NCBI RefSeq assembly: GCF_035083965.1
Contig: NC_089727.1
Coordinates: forward strand, 7,693,501-7,757,500
DNA length: 64,000 nt
Source of the DNA: Branchiostoma lanceolatum
Taxonomy: Eukaryota; Chordata; Leptocardii; Amphioxiformes; Branchiostomatidae
Direction: 5' to 3'
Under the pieces are notes generated by a model, which saw only the letters and a list, made by a program, of their open reading frames with translations, was not told the DNA's origin and did not search any database. The first letter of the stretch is position 1; every line of letters starts with the position of its first letter. Made by a program: the position numbers and the translations under genes. This document shows, in pieces, positions 10,985 through 23,683 of this stretch.

Positions 10985-13900
10985 ATGGCTGAGCAGAGCC
11001 AGGGAGCTCAACCCTCACCGGCGGGAAAAGGTGGAAAGTCACAGGTAAAGATAGAGCTTGTTGCAAATACAAGTTACTGGTAATCTGCTGGCACTTAGCC
11101 GGTAATCTATCGGTATTACTGTTTAAGTTGAAAGGTGGGATGGTGCTATTATTTTTTCAGGGCTTGAAATTACTTTTTGGGAATACATTGTACTAGTAAG
11201 TGCACTGGTACACCTGCCTGAAAATTATGGTGTAAAAAAAGAAATCTTGGGTGTACAAAATTTTACTTTTTTCTCGATGTCAAGAAGTTTGGATCACACT
11301 GCAATTCATCAGAAACCATTTCTGTATTTGACAGAAGTAACATTACAGGCTCACGTCTGTTTCAAATGGGACATTTAGTTCGAACAGCCTGCCAAACATT
11401 TTTATCAAATGAAGCGCAGTGCACAAAGAGAGCTTTATTTGCAATTAAGTACAAGCAACGCCGCTCTCGTACCTCTTATTACTTCTCTCGTTCCCAGAAA
11501 AATTGAGAAAACTAAATGTCCGATTATTCGCGTTCTAAACAGACGTGGGCTAGGTGCAGGAAGACATTTTTTGAAAATGCAGCAAATTTACCTGCACTAA
11601 CATGATCATGCTCATGGTATTTCAAACCCTGTTCCGTGAGAAGGATTTTTTGGAATTGGAATTCACTTCTTGGACATTTGCTTTGACTCCTTGCAAAGCA
11701 AATTGAAATGTAAAGAAGCACATTGTATTATGATTGAATTTCCTATTCCTGTTCTGCATTTGAAAAAAAAATGAGAATGCTGATAAGTACATACACCAAG
11801 CAGATTTGAAACACTGCCAATATTTGCATCAGATTCAATGAATATGATCACACAATTTTTACAATAATTGGAATAGCTACATGCATGTATATGTACATTC
11901 ACAAGACATACAATTGGGTCTTTGGGTACATGTACATACATTTTGTATACTTCCCTCTGAAATGGAGAACTGTAGTTATAGATTCATTTGATGGAAGGAC
12001 ATAACGTAACCTTACAAATATGCAGCAATGTTTAGGTGTAACGGTCTCGAGCCAATAGAAACAGTTATTGTGGACAGATAGGACTGCTCTACTGTCAGAA
12101 ACAAGAATGTCATCTGTATAGATCTGTTTATACCTAAAATACAAGTTGCTATTTTCAGACAGTCTACGGCTGTATTTCTAACAATTTTTAACAATGGATA
12201 AGGTAGCTTTGTATATTCGCTAAAACCTACTGTTTGATATACATGACACATTGTACTTACGGCTATTTTTTTATTGACAGATTCAGTAATACTGTGTTTC
12301 ACTGTGACTACTTACTAGTATGCACTGTGATATTCTAACAATAACAACATTGTGTTCTTTTTGATTACCTCATAGCTTGACAACCTACCCAAGGAAGACC
12401 TGATCAAGTATGTGAAGAAGCAGCTGATGGTCTTACACAAGACAAAGGCAAAATGTGAAGGTATGTAGAAATATAGTGACATACATGTATGTACATGTAC
12501 ATGTACATGTACATACATATAGTCCTAGTAGATCATTCCTTTTTGAAACTTATGGATCCATAACTTTCATATAAATAGAATTGGGATTTTTTTACCGGGT
12601 GCAGATATCACAGTTAAACTGCTATGATTATAAAAAATGAGGATTTTTTATTCTTTAAGTATTTCATTGTGAAAAACAGTCTAGTTGTACCTTTGATATG
12701 TAAAGTAGACAATGAAATTACAAAGTTATAATCATCTATGCTGTGTGATGTGATGCAGTACATGTTGAAAATATGAAAATAAATGTCACAAAATATTTAT
12801 GGTTCCTATATGACACGGATGTTGTCTATGTTATTTGAGAACGTTGTGTTGATATCGGCATTATTTGTCTCTTTTCTAGAACTGAATACTGAACTCGTCA
12901 AACTGAAGAAAGAAAAGGAAGAATCTTCAGGGGCCAGTAAAGACAACAACAAGGAAGACCAGGTAAGTTTTTCATTCAGTTTTAAAGAAATAGACATGTG
13001 GATCTTTGTCATAAACAAAACTCAACCAGATCACTCATTATTAGCACTTACTGTAATTCTTGATTTGTTAACGGTAACTTAATTTTAGCTACTTAAACGA
13101 TCACTGGTCAACCGTTTAACTTTCATTATCGCAAATATTTGATTACTAACATTTGAAAGGGTGAAGTTTTTTCCCACCAGTAAAATCACCAACTGCAATT
13201 ACGTATATTAAATGGATTTACAGTATTGTTAGAATAGTCTATTTTTCCACTTGTCACCACTGTTTTCTTGTACTGTCTGTATACTTTTTCTATATCCCTT
13301 TTAGTGTGGCAGTTAGCCCTCGGGCAAGATTTTGCAAATAAAACTATTGTTATTTTCAAGTAAGGTAAGAATAAAAAGCCTCAGAGTCTACAATTTGGAA
13401 GAAAAAAACTCTTACTTTAAGCCTTATGCATATTAACTATATTTCTACATTGATGTTACTGACAATGAATTATAGCCTAAATGATTCTATAATTCTATTT
13501 CTAGGCCATTTTGTCAAAGATGCAGACTGAGAAAGAACAGCTGCAAGCAGAGAGAGATGAACTGAAGGCTGCGAACGACCAGCTGCAGTCGGAGAAGGTC
13601 GATCTGCAGCAGCAGCTGGAAAACAGCCAAGAATCCCTGCAGAAACAGCTCAAGAATATGAAGGAAGAACGAGAAATGATCATGGGTGAGATGAACAATG
13701 CAATGATGAAAGTAGAGGAGCTCCAAAAGGAAAAGTCACAATGGAAGGACCAAGTAGACAGCCAAGCCGAGGACTTTGCCGAAGTAAAGAAAGCAAAGCA
13801 GAACTTGCAGCAGCAGCTGTTGGCGGCGACGAATGAGAACAGCAAACTTCAGGAGTCGCTAGCGAGTGCACAGCAGGAGTTAGCTGTCATGAAGGAAAGG

Positions 13901-16900
13901 CTGGACAGCATCATCACTGAGAAACAGGAACAGCAAGACAACCTTCAGGGAAAGCTCCAAGAGGCATCAACAGCAATGGAACAGCTGAGAGGACAGGTGG
14001 AGACAGCTGAGACAGCAAAGGGTGACCTTGAGAGACAGCTAGAGGCTAGCAAATCACAGGCTAAGACATTGGAAGAACAGCAAAGGGAACTGAGGGATGG
14101 GTATGAAAAGATGGACAGCGAAAAGTCTGAGGGACAAGAGGAGTTAACAGCACTGAGGAAAGAGAAGACAGCACTGCAGCAAAAGGTAGAAGAACTTAAA
14201 ATGATGTGGAAAGAACTGACAGCAAAATTGGAAGCAGCAGATGCCTCAATAGCAAATGTAAAAGAAGAGCTAGAACAAAAACACAGCAACAATCTCGACG
14301 AGATCCAAAAAGAACATGAGCAACAGCAAGAACAACTTAAACAGGAAATAGAAGAGGTCAGAGATGTAGGGGCAAAGGTCAAAGATGAAAGGGACCAGGC
14401 TTTGTTTGAGAAGGAACAACTACAGATGCAATATGAAAAGATTATATCAGAGAAAGAACAACTAGAGAACCATGGGGAGCAAACTTCATCCCTGAAGACA
14501 CAGCTAGAGTCAGAGAAGGAAAATCTACAGACTGAAAAACAGCAGCTGCAAATAGAGAAAGAACAGCTACAAACAGAAACAGAACAGCTGAAATCAGAGA
14601 AAGATCAACTACAAACAGGAAAGGAACAGGTGGAGTTGGAGAAAGAACAGGCACTGACAGACAATGAGCAGCTGAAGAGCAATATGGAACAGCTAGAAAA
14701 TGAGAAGGAACAGCTTCACACAGAGAAAGAACAGCTATGTGCTGAAAGGGACCAAGCTGTAGCTGAGAAAGAGGCAGTGCAAAGTAAGATGGATCAGGTG
14801 CTAGTTGAGAACGAAGAGTTAAGAAAAGAGAGGGACCAGGCAGCAGTAGACAGACAGCAGCTTCAAACAGAGAGGGACCAGGCAGTATCTGATAAGGAAA
14901 GTATAGAGACAGAAAAAGCTGCAGGTGACCAAGAGCAAAGTGAAGAGAAAAACCAAGAAAGGACCAACATGGACCAACTTAAGGTAGAAAGAGATCAACT
15001 TCTGGCAGATGTTGAACAGCTTAAAAAGGAGTTAGACCAAGCTACAGCTGATAAAGAACAGCTGCAGAGCGAGTGCAATCAGATAACAGCTGCAAAGGAG
15101 CAGCTCGAAAAGGAAAAAGATCAAGCTGTAGCTGAAAAGACGCAGCTAGAATGTGAGAGAGATCGAGCTGCTCATGATAAAAAACAGCTGCTGCAAAATG
15201 AAAGGGATGACGATGAAACTGTTAGGGGAAATCTACAGCATGAAATAGAACAAATGACAGCTGCTAAGGAACAGGTGCAACATGAAAGAGACCAGGCTAC
15301 AGCTGCTGCCAAACAGCTGCAAATAGAAAAGAATGAAGCTGTAGCTGAGAAGGAAGAGCTTCAGACGGAAAGAGATCAGTCTGTAGCAAAGAGTGAACAG
15401 CTTCAATCTGAAAAAGAGCAAGCGATGATAGCTAAGGACCATCTACAGCAGGAATTGGACCAAACTATAGCAACGAATGAGCATCTTCAAGCTGAAAAAG
15501 AACAGGCTCTGACAGCAAAAGAACAGCTACAGCAGGAACTGGACCAGACTGTAGCTAACAACAAACAGCTTGGAACTGAAAAAGACCAGGCCCTGACAGC
15601 TAAAGAACAGTTACAACATGAACTAGACCAGACTGCAGCCAAAAATGACCAGCTTCAAGCTGAAAAAGACCAAGCTCTGACAGCTAAGGAACAGCTACAG
15701 CATGAACTGGACCAGGCTGTAGCTGCAAAAGAACAGATAATTGAGATGCAAAAGTCCTTGAACGAACAAGACGAGAGTGAGAAAGACCAGACCATCAAAC
15801 TACTGCAAACAGAGAAGAACGAGACGCTTTGTACAGTGGAACAGCTCAAGAATGAGAAAGACCAGATTGCACAGTCTAAGGAACAGATACAAACCGAAAG
15901 AGATCAAGTGGTAACCGAAAAAGAGCAGGCAGAAAAAGAAAGAGACCAAGTGATAGCTGTGAAAGAAGAGCTAGAGGGAAAACATGAACAAGTGTTATCG
16001 GATATGGAAGCACTTCAGGCTGAGAAAGAAAAGGTCATGTCTAACATAGAACAGCTGCAAACGGAGAAAGATCAGGCTATAGCTGACAAGGAACAGCTAC
16101 AAAGTGAGAAAGAGCAATTGATAGTTGACAAAGAAAAGATACAGGCTGAAAAGGATGAAGTTCTAGCTGTTGTAGAACAGATTCAAAAGGAAAGAGACCA
16201 GGCAAAAGCTGAGAAGGAGCATCTGCAAAAGGAAAGAGATGACGCTAAGAATGTGGAAGATGTCTCAAATAGTAAAGAAGAAGAGAAGACACAGAAGACA
16301 GCCAGTTTGCAAACTGATCTTGAAAAAGTCAAGTCTAATCTAATGAAGAAGGAAGAAATTGCACACAAACTCAAAGCCATGGCTGTCAAGCTCAAGCGTG
16401 AACTTGAAGAGTCGAGAAAGGAAAATTCACGGCTAACTAAGGAGCTCCATTCAGTAAAAGACCTCCAGAAGGAGCAAGAAGGAAAGATAGCAGCAAATTC
16501 GGGAGCAGATTCACAGCTGCAGCAACTCCAGGGAGAGTATGAAAAACTTGAGCTGACGTATGAAGAGACTATGGCTAACTTGGAGAAAGTTGAGAAGGAA
16601 TTAGAGGAAAGAGTAAAGCAGCACGAAGACCTACAACAAGAGTATGCACAGCTGAAGATACAGATTGTAGATTTGCAAGCCACAAACGACTCGACAACAG
16701 ATCACAACCACCATCTAGAAGGTCAAGTACAGGAGCTACAAAAGCACCTTGCACAAGCTGAGGAAGATAGAGATGCACAGATGATTATGAAGGACGAGAA
16801 AACCAAAGAATGCGAGCAAAGCGTCGAGAGGATCGGACAGTTGGAGAAACAGCTGACCGATGAGCACAAGCAACACCAGACCACGACACAGCGCTTGGAG

Positions 16901-19900
16901 AGAGCTCTACAAGAAGCCCAGCAGAGCAATGTCATGAATCTCGAGATTGCAGACTACGAGCGTACGGTGAGTGAGCTCAACCAACAGGTCGCCATACACG
17001 AGAGCAAGATTTCCGCACTGAACTCTGAGATCGAAGGGAAGGAAGAAAGGATACACCAACTGATGAGGCAGGTCACCACAACTGAGGAGTCTCTCACACA
17101 GGAACAGGAGAGAGCTAGCAAACTGAAGGCTCTACTTATCAAGGCTAAGAAGGATGTCGAGGAAGGGAAGAAGCTACAAACCGAGAAGGGGAAGGTTGAG
17201 GCAGCACTACGGGGACAGCTGGAGTTCTCACAGCAAGAGATAGAAGGACACAAGGTACAGCTAGCTCAGGTCATGGCAGAGACACAGCAGCTGCAACAGA
17301 AGGTGCTGTCCTCTGTTGAGGGACAGCGAAGGACAGCAGAGAAGCTGGAGGGGCGGGTCAGCAGCCTGGAACGGGAGAGGGACGCAGCAGAGACACAGCT
17401 GGCAGAGGTCAGGGCAGAGTATGACAGCTACAAGGTCAGGGTGCACAGCGTGCTGAAACAGAAGACAAAGACAGCTGTGCCGCAGATGGCAGCGGACATG
17501 GACAAACAGGAGAAATTACAGCTTGAAAGACAAACACAGCAACTACAAAACAAGGTGGGGGGTGCTGTCACTGTGACTTTAATGTCATATTAACATACAT
17601 GTACCTTTTATATGAATTGTGGATTGTAGCCCTAAATTGAATAAATCAACGTTCATAGAGAGAAAAGTTCAAATATACTGTAAATCCATTTACTTTTGTA
17701 GTGGTTTTATTTTGTGGTAGGGAGTAAAAGGAGGTTTTCGCTGTGTTTTAAATTTCCGACTGAAACAATTCTATAGTACTACTGCTAGTAATACATTTGA
17801 AATGCAAGTTTGTGGTTTAATGAATTTGTGGTAAAAAGTCACTGTGAAAACTGCGAAAAGAAAACCACGGCAAAAGTTTCAAGATTTACAGTAAAAATCA
17901 TTACTATGTTGGAAATGTCTGGTACATAGTAGTTAGATGCCACATGAATTTGTACTTCAGTGTACCATAGAAAGGGAAAATATCAGAAGCTTACTGTTTT
18001 TTCTTCCTTCAGGTGAAGGAACTCACTGAGCAGCTGCAGGCAGCTGCGGAGGATCACCAGGAGCTGCAGGCGCAGTACGAGCACCTGCAGAAGCAGCATA
18101 CGCAGCTGAGTCAGCAGCTCAGGGACAAGGACAGGGTGTGGCAGAGCAGGATCAACAAACTACAGGTACACTTCACTTCTGTTCATCCTCACATCTTGGT
18201 TCTGGCTTTAACTAAGTAATAAAAACAAAAACTAACAAACAAATAGACAGACCATAAACAATACCTAGAATTCTGTTCCTCCTCACATCTGCTTGGTTCT
18301 GGCTTTAACTAAGTAATGAAAACAAAAACTAACAAACAAATAGACAGACCATAAACAATACCTAAAATTCTGTTCCTCCTCACAATTGCTTGCTTCTGGC
18401 TTTTTTTAAAACCAAGCAAAGACAAAAACAAACTAACAAAGGATGTCTTTTAGTCAGTAGGAGTCTCAGTCTCATATAATCAAGAGGCATGGTTATTGGC
18501 TAGTAATTTCCCTCCAAGAACAGGGGGGGAGTATTCTGATTGGCTGATGACTTGCCAGTGCTAATGATCTGGAAGGATTGGTTGTAGACCAGAATCATTG
18601 CTTGCTATTACAACATTGAGTATTACAATTGCAAGCAGTAGGCCTGGCAGGAGAGTTTAAGTGTTGCAAACGTTTGAAATGATTCCCAAAATGTGTGAAA
18701 TAATTCTTAAATTATCTGATAATAAGTCCCAAATTGTGAGGAATATTAAGTTCCAAATTGCATGAAATAAGTCACAAATCTTATGAAATAAGTCCCATGC
18801 TATGTAAAATAACTCCCAAATTTCCAAAATTGTGTGAACTAAGTCTCAGATTGTGTGAACTAAGTCTCAGATTGTGTGACATAAGTCCTGAACTGTGTAG
18901 AGTATGTAAGTCTGTGAATGCGCATTAAAAGTGAACAAGGCGAACATACTAATTATATAACAGTTACATGTATATAACAATATCTGCATGTCCTTTGTTT
19001 CTGTAGCTTGAGGTAGAGAATAGGCGCGAGGAACAGTCGCTGACGGTCAGACAACTGGAACAGCAGAACGAGTCGGTGACCTTGTCCTTCAAGGAGAGGA
19101 TAAACATGCTGGAGGAACAGCACCAGCGCGAGGTCAGCTGTCTCCAGGAGAAGCTCCAGACGGCGGAGAACGAGCTGACACAGCTGAGAGCAGCGGACAG
19201 ACACGTCAGCCCCCCTCCCACCCCTAGCCATGCCATCATGACCACACCCACACCGGAACAAGTCCAGGCGTGGTCGGCGTCCAACATGGCCGCCGTGGAA
19301 CGCGAGGAGGGGGAGGGGATGGAAAACACAGAGGTGGAGTCCGTGTCGTCGGGACCGGGGCCGTCCGTGTCTACGACTCCGTCCATCGTTACGCTGGAAG
19401 ATCTTCTGGCATCGGACGATAAAGTCATTTCAGGTACGTTTGTAAAACATTGTAGTTAATGGAAATGATTAATGTCAGTGTCTACAGGAAAATGCTTCAA
19501 AAAACATGACAAAGGTTATGCTTTGACGATGGTTGCTATTTCCAAGTCCCTCTTAGGCCCCCTCTCCACTAGACGTTGATTGCTGAGAAACTGTTAAGCG
19601 ACCAAAGTTGAATTTGTGTAACCCAGTTGATTTTATGATTGAAATGTGAATGATGCAAGATGTAAAAGATATATGATTTAAAAGACAACAAAAAACACAA
19701 AATGTAAAAAAATCTTTATTAATGAAATTCGTTAAGCGATCTGTCAAATGTTTGGATGCTCAGCAGTCGCAGCCTGTATTGGAAAGGGAGTATTTCAAGA
19801 CTAATTCATAGTACATGTACTTCCATTTAAATTGCCGCTCAATTTTAGCTTCTTTCTCATAGTTTAGACGTTCTGCTGTCAAATCTGTTAAATAAGATAA

Positions 19901-21359
19901 ATATGCTGCCTCAGTATACGTATACTCTTCGACTAACAAAAACTACTTACCAGAAATGTTCTTAACCACAAGATTTAGATTTTTTTTCAATCTAATAAAT
20001 CATTTTTGTACAATTCCAGGCACCAGAAGCCCCAGTATCATCACCCTATCCAGACACTCCAGTGTTCTGGAGGACACAGAGAGTATGAAGGCCAGCTTGT
20101 CTGCTGCTCATAAGAAGATAGAACACATGAGTGAACTGCTGCACGAGAGTGAAGCCACCATCATGCGCCTGAACGAACAGACCAAGGTGAATTTTCCCCT
20201 CAACTGAAGAGCGCTTGAGGAAAAAAGACTAGAACTGGATGTATACAGATATTCACATGCTCGCATTGTGTCAAACAAAGAAAATGTTATAAAACATACA
20301 ATGTTTTGGACAAACACCTAACATGCCTTCCCATGAGTTAAGGATTTGTCTCTGACTGCATTGTTCATAAAAACCGGTACCTAAAGTTTACATGATATGA
20401 CATGCGGTACCACTATTACAATAATTTTAAAACTAATTTGCAACCTAATTGAACATAGTATCAAATTATTTCCACTGGACGCGCGTTAATTTTTTCGCAG
20501 GTTCTGAAGAACGAGATCCGTCGCCTGGAGCGTAATCAGGAGCGTGAGCGCGCCGTGTCGAACCTGGAGTACCTGAAGAACGTGCTGCTGAAGTTCCTGA
20601 CGCTGTCGTCCGGAGACGAGAAGCTCCAGCTCATCCCCGTCCTCACCACGATGCTCACCCTCAGTCCCGAGGAGAAACAAGCGCTCACCACCATGGCTCA
20701 GGGTACTGTAGAGTCAGTTATTTTTGCAGGGATTTGATTTCACTGTAGGAGTGAAAAGGAGATTTTTGCAGTTTCATAGTCAAAACACCACTGTAGCGTA
20801 AAAATGCATATTTGCAGTGTCTTGATTTTCTGGTTTCCACGGAAATAAACCATTGCAAATATTTCAAGATTTACAGTAAAAAATTTGCTCATTTTGTAGT
20901 TTGTAAAAGTTGGGAAATAGTTTGATATCAATCTCTAAATGCAGATGTTTTAACAATGAGATGGCTGGGTAATATTGAGGTGGCAAGTCATTAGATTTGT
21001 GTTTTTTTTTTCCTTTACTCTAATAATTAATATTAGATACTTAACTTAGTGAGGCCTTTGATTTTATCTAAAGTTAGTTTGTGGGAAAGGAGGCAAGTAG
21101 AAAAATGTCCTGCAAGAGACTTTTCAAAAAGAATTTATGTAGTAGATTGTTCTCTAATTTGACTTGCTTCTTGTTGTGTTCCTGCCATGTTCTATGCAAC
21201 GTCCTACATGCATTTCAGTGGGCACTAGATAAAGATAAGTGACTCAGATTTGACCCTGTCTTCTCTATGTTCTTACCAGGTGAGGAGGGGCCACCAGATG
21301 TGGAACCCAAGTCTGCTGGATGGAGCACATATTTACACCGCTGGTCAGGACTGCAGTAG
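10985..21359 (+). CDS. GCC2: GRIP and coiled-coil domain protein 2 (GCC185), complete, nine exons
   Basis: Exons 10985-11044, 12376-12460, 12880-12962, 13505-17554, 18013-18165, 19007-19433, 20020-20186, 20501-20702 and 21280-21359 join in phase to 1,769 codons including TAG. Human GCC2 is a similar length (about 1,680 residues). Conserved landmarks run along the protein: LPKEDLIKYVKKQL near the N-terminus, MNLEIADYERTVSELNQ, YDSYKVRVHSVLKQ, REEGEGMENTEVESVSS, and the C-terminal GRIP segment LEYLKNVLLKF...SPEEKQAL. The tail SAGWSTYLHRWSGLQ also matches the vertebrate end. GCC2 is a trans-Golgi golgin that works with Rab6/Rab9 and Arl1 and captures endosome-derived carriers. The middle is almost continuous coiled coil rich in E, K and Q. 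The ATG starts MAEQSQGAQPSP. The exon structure is by eye, but every phase agrees. Confidence 0.95.
13045..13235. mobile_element. Possible degenerate TACTGTAA-type MITE
   Basis: The left end is TTACTGTAATTCTTGATTTG and the right end AAATGGATTTACAGTATTG, so both termini resemble the family described at 17676. The interior is not recognisable. It lies in GCC2 intron 3. Confidence 0.35.
13505..17554 (+). CDS. GCC2: Giant 4,050-bp exon of GCC2 (coiled-coil rod)
   Basis: This single exon encodes residues 77-1426 and holds most of the coiled-coil rod. Much of it is built from 7- and 14-residue modules of the EKEQLQ / ERDQ type. At about residues 730-820 (15,470-15,740) a 28-residue unit (four heptads, core QALTAKEQLQxELDQ) is repeated three times in tandem with few changes. 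The 3' part (from about 16,260) is less repetitive and closer to vertebrate GCC2. Repeat-driven length change between individuals is likely here. Confidence 0.9.
17676..17893. mobile_element. TACTGTAAATC-type MITE, copy B
   Basis: The ends are inverted: TACTGTAAATCCATTTACTT at the left and AGTTTCAAGATTTACAGTA at the right. GTGGTTTTATTTTG near the left end faces GAAAACCACGGCAAAAG near the right. It lies in GCC2 intron 4, about 120 bp after the giant exon. Confidence 0.65.
18175..18420 (+). repeat. Tandem repeat, about 98 bp, 2.4 copies
   Basis: The unit runs TTCTGTTCCTCCTCACATCT...GGTTCTGGCTTTAACTAAGTAAT...AGACAGACCATAAACAATACC. Two nearly identical copies and a partial third lie immediately after GCC2 exon 5 (ends 18165). 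Confidence 0.8.
18680..18905 (+). repeat. Minisatellite, about 22-25 bp unit
   Basis: Some nine imperfect units follow a pattern like AATAAGTCCCAAATTGTGTGA. The last units (GAACTAAGTCTCAGATTGTGT) are nearly identical. It lies in GCC2 intron 5. Confidence 0.7.
20501..20702 (+). CDS. GCC2: GCC2 exon 8 carrying the GRIP domain
   Basis: It encodes residues 1676-1742 plus one base. RRLERNQERERAVSNLEYLK leads into the GRIP fold, including the conserved tyrosine of LEYLKN that contacts Arl1-type GTPases in this family, then LIPVLTTMLTLSPEEK. The 3' splice donor (G|GTACTG) lies exactly at the edge of a MITE that starts at 20704. Confidence 0.9.
20704..20878. mobile_element. TACTGTA-type MITE, copy C, abutting a GCC2 splice donor
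   Basis: It starts TACTGTAGAGTCAGTTATTT directly after GCC2 exon 8 and ends AATATTTCAAGATTTACAGTA. The first T of the element supplies the T of the GT splice donor. Confidence 0.6.
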
Positions 21360-21492
21360 TTCTGTCACAGTCTGCTAGGTGGAGCACCTATCTACACTGC
21401 TGGTCAGGACTGCAGTTGTTCTGTAACTGTCTGTTAGGTGGCGCTCCTAACCACATGTACACCACTGGTCAAGACTGCAGTAATTTCTTCAA
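21301..21492 (+). repeat. Three tandem copies of the GCC2 stop-codon region
   Basis: Units of about 59-63 bp contain GTCTGCTGGATGGAGCACAT...GGTCAGGACTGCAGTAG. The first is the real end of the GCC2 coding sequence. The second (GTCTGCTAGGTGGAGCACCT) and third (GTCTGTTAGGTGGCGCTCCT) are in the 3' untranslated region and have drifted. Confidence 0.85.
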
Positions 21493-21951
21493 CAATGGAC
21501 AACAAGCGCTTACTGCTTAGGCCATTATGATGATAATTTGTTCCACATTAACTACTTTAATGTATTTTCTAGCAAATACTGCTGAGAATTGAAAAGTAGA
21601 TTTTCATGAATTATGAATGTATTTCGACACTGCTAATGGCTGGTGAAAGAGATGTCTCAGAGTTATATTGACAATCACTTTTACAGGTATTAAGAAAAGG
21701 CTTCACTTTACCAATAGATTGTAATGTATGAATTATTACAAGAGGTATATAGTATTCTAATAATTACACAATTGTAAATATAACGTTTATTCAATTAGGT
21801 AACAATTGAATAGATTGGAAATAATTGAATATTGTATATGATATACTTACCAAGTTGCTACAACAGCAAAAAGCAAAGTGCAATGCAATGCCCTTAGCTC
21901 ACCAAACTTATGCACAGCTTTGGTTTATATATACTGCTATCATAGAAGAGG

Positions 21952-22067
21952 TTAGCCTGGTTGCCATCCTCCGTAGTAACCGCTGGCTCAATCTTTTCGC
22001 TTGCTAACCGTGAAAAAGCGAAAAAGATTGAGCCAGCAGTTACTACGGAGGATGGCAACCAGGCTAA
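21952..22067. mobile_element. Hairpin MITE with ~50 bp arms
   Basis: The left arm TTAGCCTGGTTGCCATCCTC... is the near-perfect reverse complement of the right arm ...GAGGATGGCAACCAGGCTAA, with a loop of about 17 bp near 22001-22017. No coding capacity. Confidence 0.85.
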
Positions 22068-22596
22068 GAAGAGGTTATTTCAGAATTAACAAGAATATAG
22101 TCTTTGGATATCAATCTGAAGAAGAGTTGAGGTGTGGAAAAGAAAATTGGTGTTGTTGCAGCGAAATAACCAGTAAGTCTGGTATTGTTCACTGGTGAGG
22201 GCTAGCCTAGTAGCAGGCCTCTTGGGATGGGCACTTATTTCTATGTAGTATGTACTGTTCTGAATTTGAATTGGTCAGCTGGTATAACTGCCAATTGGCA
22301 TAACGCACCAGCTTCCCGGGCAGCTTAGCACATCATAATGTAGCGCTTTTTGGTCACATTTATTATTCTTAACTGACAAATTTAAAATAGAAAACAACAG
22401 GCAACACTGTTATGAGTTGTCATAGGAAATTTGTGCTGGTGTGTGTCTCCAGTACTTTTACATCTACTACTTGTAGTAGGCATTTTCTTTTCTTGAGCTA
22501 CAAACAGCATATTCTGGCTTATAGTAAATGAAAGTTAAGAATTGCAATGAAGATCCTTCAGTGTAAAGACAGTATTTAGTAGTCCTAAGAAAAAAT

Positions 22597-22700
22597 TTTG
22601 GATTAAGTGAAGTTGACGGCCTAAGAAAATATTAACATGTCTTGTCGTCGACCTGACCTGACAAATATTATCTTAGGCCGTCAACTTCACTTAATCCAAA
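22597..22700. mobile_element. Hairpin MITE with TTTGGATTAAGTGAAG termini
   Basis: The left arm TTTGGATTAAGTGAAGTTGA and right arm TCAACTTCACTTAATCCAAA are exact reverse complements. The inner parts (CGGCCTAAGA...AATATT / AATATTATCTTAGGCCG) pair with one or two mismatches. GACCTGACCTGAC sits in the loop. Confidence 0.85.
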
Positions 22701-23049
22701 TGTTATGTTATTGTAAAGAAGTGCAGTGTAAGGGTATTGTGCTTTAAAGGTTGTTTAAATCATGTCTTGAGATTTTTGGAGGTTCATTGTGTGTCCTGTT
22801 AGTTGTGTTGACACAATTGCAATAACAACACGCATGTAATGTTATAAGATATAGATTCATTTACTATGAAAGTGCCTTGGAGATAAAATGTTCTTTCATG
22901 GAGTGACAAACATGTGGAGGCTTAGTGGGAAGAGTGAAAAAAGAGTTGAGTTCATTCATAAGATGGTCGGCTTATATGTACAAAAATGTACCATGTGATG
23001 TTGCTCCTTGAATGAAATAAAGAATATTAAACAGTATTGTATCCATTCG

Positions 23050-23460
23050 CAGTAACAAATGTGTGTACCTGTGTACATGCACAAGTGTGTGTGAGTGCAT
23101 GTATGTGTATGATTGTATGTATGTATTTGTGTGTTTGTGCTTGTATGTGTGTGTGACTGGGTCTATGTACATGTACATTGTATGTGTGTATGTGGATGTG
23201 TATGACATTGCATACTAGTTTCTATTTGTGTGCGAGTGTGTGTGTTTGCTAATTTGTGTGTTTGTGCTTGTATTTGTGTGTGTCTGGGTCTATGTATGTT
23301 TGTGCTTGTGTGTGTGTGTGTGTGTGTGTGTGTGACACAGCATACTGGTATATATGTCTGCTTGCTAATGTGTGTGTGCTTGCATTTGTGTGTGTCTGGG
23401 TCTATGTATGTCTGCTTGTGTGTGTGTGTGTGTATACATGTACATGTGTGTTTGTGCTCA
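23050..23460. repeat. TG-rich satellite array
   Basis: Long degenerate TGTGTG/TGTATG array with a duplicated block of about 110 bp that includes TGTGTGTCTGGGTCTATGTATG (near 23276 and 23389). Peptides read across it are artefacts. Confidence 0.85.
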
Positions 23461-23473
23461 TGTGTGTTTCCAA

Positions 23474-23683
23474 TAGCCTCTACCAGGCTCAACAGGTCGC
23501 TGGAAAAATAGTAGAAATTGGCCAAATAGACGGATAACATGCCAGAGGAGTTGGTCCACCAAAGAAGGCCTATAGATCGCAAACTGTTACCTCTTCGGAG
23601 GACCAACTCCTCTGGCATGTTATCCGTCTATTTGGCCAATTTCTACTATTTTTCCATGTACCTGTGCAGCCTGGTAGAGGCTA
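23474..23683. mobile_element. MITE with TAGCCTCTACCAGGCT termini, copy 1
   Basis: Terminal inverted repeat TAGCCTCTACCAGGCT / CCTGGTAGAGGCTA, with a long internal inverted repeat (GTAGAAATTGGCCAAATAGA...GAGGAGTTGGTCC). Copies of the same family are at 33471-33641 and 43500-43702. Confidence 0.85.

Larger units (their letters stand above)
21360..23021 (+). other. GCC2: GCC2 3' untranslated / flanking region
   Basis: AATAAA at 23016-23021, followed by AT-rich DNA, is the first standard polyadenylation hexamer I see downstream of the stop, but it is about 1.66 kb away. Use of this site is a guess. Confidence 0.3.

Noticed and set aside
13501..17446. Several Ser/Cys-rich minus-strand frames of 60-166 residues
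   Set aside because: Antisense shadows of the repetitive Glu/Lys/Gln codons of the GCC2 giant exon.
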